NCBI RefSeq assembly: GCF_007095465.1
Contig: NZ_SDGL01000005.1
Coordinates: forward strand, 71,227 to 135,226
Length of the DNA stretch: 64,000 nt
Reading direction: 5' to 3'
Origin: Lactobacillus mulieris
Lineage (GTDB): Bacteria; Bacillota; Bacilli; Lactobacillales; Lactobacillaceae
The position numbers and the translations under genes are program-made. Position 1 is the stretch's first letter. Each line of letters starts with the position of its first letter. The notes below the pieces were generated by a model. That model saw nothing but the letters and a program-made list of their open reading frames with translations, ran no database searches and was not told the DNA's origin. Positions 63,820 through 64,000 of this stretch are shown one piece after another.

Positions 63820-63876
63820 AATAAACCCAAATATTTATCCTAATATTTTTCGGATTAAATATTTGGGTTCATTTTT
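63820..63876. terminator. long hairpin between LacI gene and the right edge
   Basis: AACCCAAATATTT (63824-63836) pairs with AAATATTTGGGTT (63857-63869) and inner ATCC/GGAT pairs extend it to about 17 bp. T-rich sequence follows on both sides, so it could end minus-strand transcription from the right edge. Confidence 0.6.
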
Positions 63877-63933
63877 GTGTAACTAAATATTATTTGAACT
63901 ATCCTTCTTAAATATACTACTAAACGCGTGGTG

Positions 63934-64000
63934 CTAGTTAAATCTTTCTAGACAATAAGCCAAATTATAAGCTAAAATTGCAATTTCCAACCGGCTTTGA
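63934..64000 (-). CDS. possible transposase C-terminus, cut by window
   Basis: The minus-strand frame open at the right edge ends with QSRLEIAILAYNLAYCLERFN then TAG at 63934. The RLxIxxLAYNL pattern resembles the C-terminal end of DDE transposases of the IS4/IS1380 type. Only 21 residues are available, so the family and intactness cannot be judged; the in-frame sequence continues for another 16 codons after the TAG. The strong hairpin at 63820-63876 lies just downstream. Confidence 0.35.
   Translation of the reverse strand, partial: QSRLEIAILAYNLAYCLERFN

Overview
The window is AT-rich (about one third G+C by eye) chromosomal DNA from a low-GC Gram-positive bacterium. The products (PolC-type replicase, HrcA/CIRCE heat-shock control, a methionine T-box, sortase A, a fused YabB-YazA protein, IF2 with a long charged N-terminus) and the gene order point to Lactobacillus of the L. 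johnsonii/L. gasseri group. The species is an inference from recognised protein families; no search was run. Most of the window is conserved core genome on the minus strand. The accessory parts are about 9.6-12.9 kb, 19-22 kb and the right edge after 62.4 kb.

Layout. 1-6.0 kb: a dicarboxylate/succinate module read leftwards (fumC, a soluble fumarate reductase flavoprotein, two paralogous DASS anion transporters, the second cut by the window edge), with a CcpA-type cre site at the fumC start of transcription. 6.1-9.1 kb: metQ-metN-metI under a T-box riboswitch. 9.1-11.3 kb: mscL, a sunset-domain membrane protein coupled to a secreted DNA/RNA nuclease, and a 48-residue membrane peptide. 11.4-14.3 kb: thyA-folA-gtrA and a GT2 glycosyltransferase. 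14.4-19 kb: an SPFH protein, two tandem amino-acid permeases and a DUF554 protein. 19.1-22.1 kb: a secreted beta-helix protein, tRNA-Ser(CGA), a PAP2 phosphatase and a 500-bp non-coding gap with palindromes. 22.1-25.9 kb: degV, a divergent DUF1836 regulator and a P3A-type P-ATPase that lacks the expected proton-binding Asp.

25.9-31.3 kb: lepA-srtA-recJ-apt. 31.4-36.3 kb: hrcA-grpE-dnaK-dnaJ behind two degenerate CIRCE operators. 36.3-43.6 kb: rimP-nusA-ylxR-ylxQ-infB-rbfA, then truB-ribF. 43.6-53.7 kb: pyrH-frr-uppS-cdsA-rseP-proS-polC. 53.8-55.7 kb: rpsB-tsf with a structured leader. 55.7-61.5 kb: the TrmN6/GIY-YIG fusion, plsC, a heterodimeric ABC exporter, yneF and a DUF896 gene. 61.6-64 kb: lexA, an AT-rich gap, a LacI-family regulator and what may be the end of a transposase.

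How the parts work together: the central operons link translation initiation and ribosome maturation (infB, rbfA, rimP, truB, frr, rpsB, tsf), transcription elongation (nusA), replication (polC), envelope lipid synthesis (uppS, cdsA, rseP) and protein folding. The left module would convert malate or fumarate to succinate and exchange the acids. I found no CRISPR array, rRNA operon, prophage or complete insertion sequence. The items most worth a second look are the P-type ATPase substitution, the rpsB leader, the terminator between the rimP promoter and its gene, the cre-controlled fumarate module, the beta-helix protein and the 21.6-22.1 kb gap.
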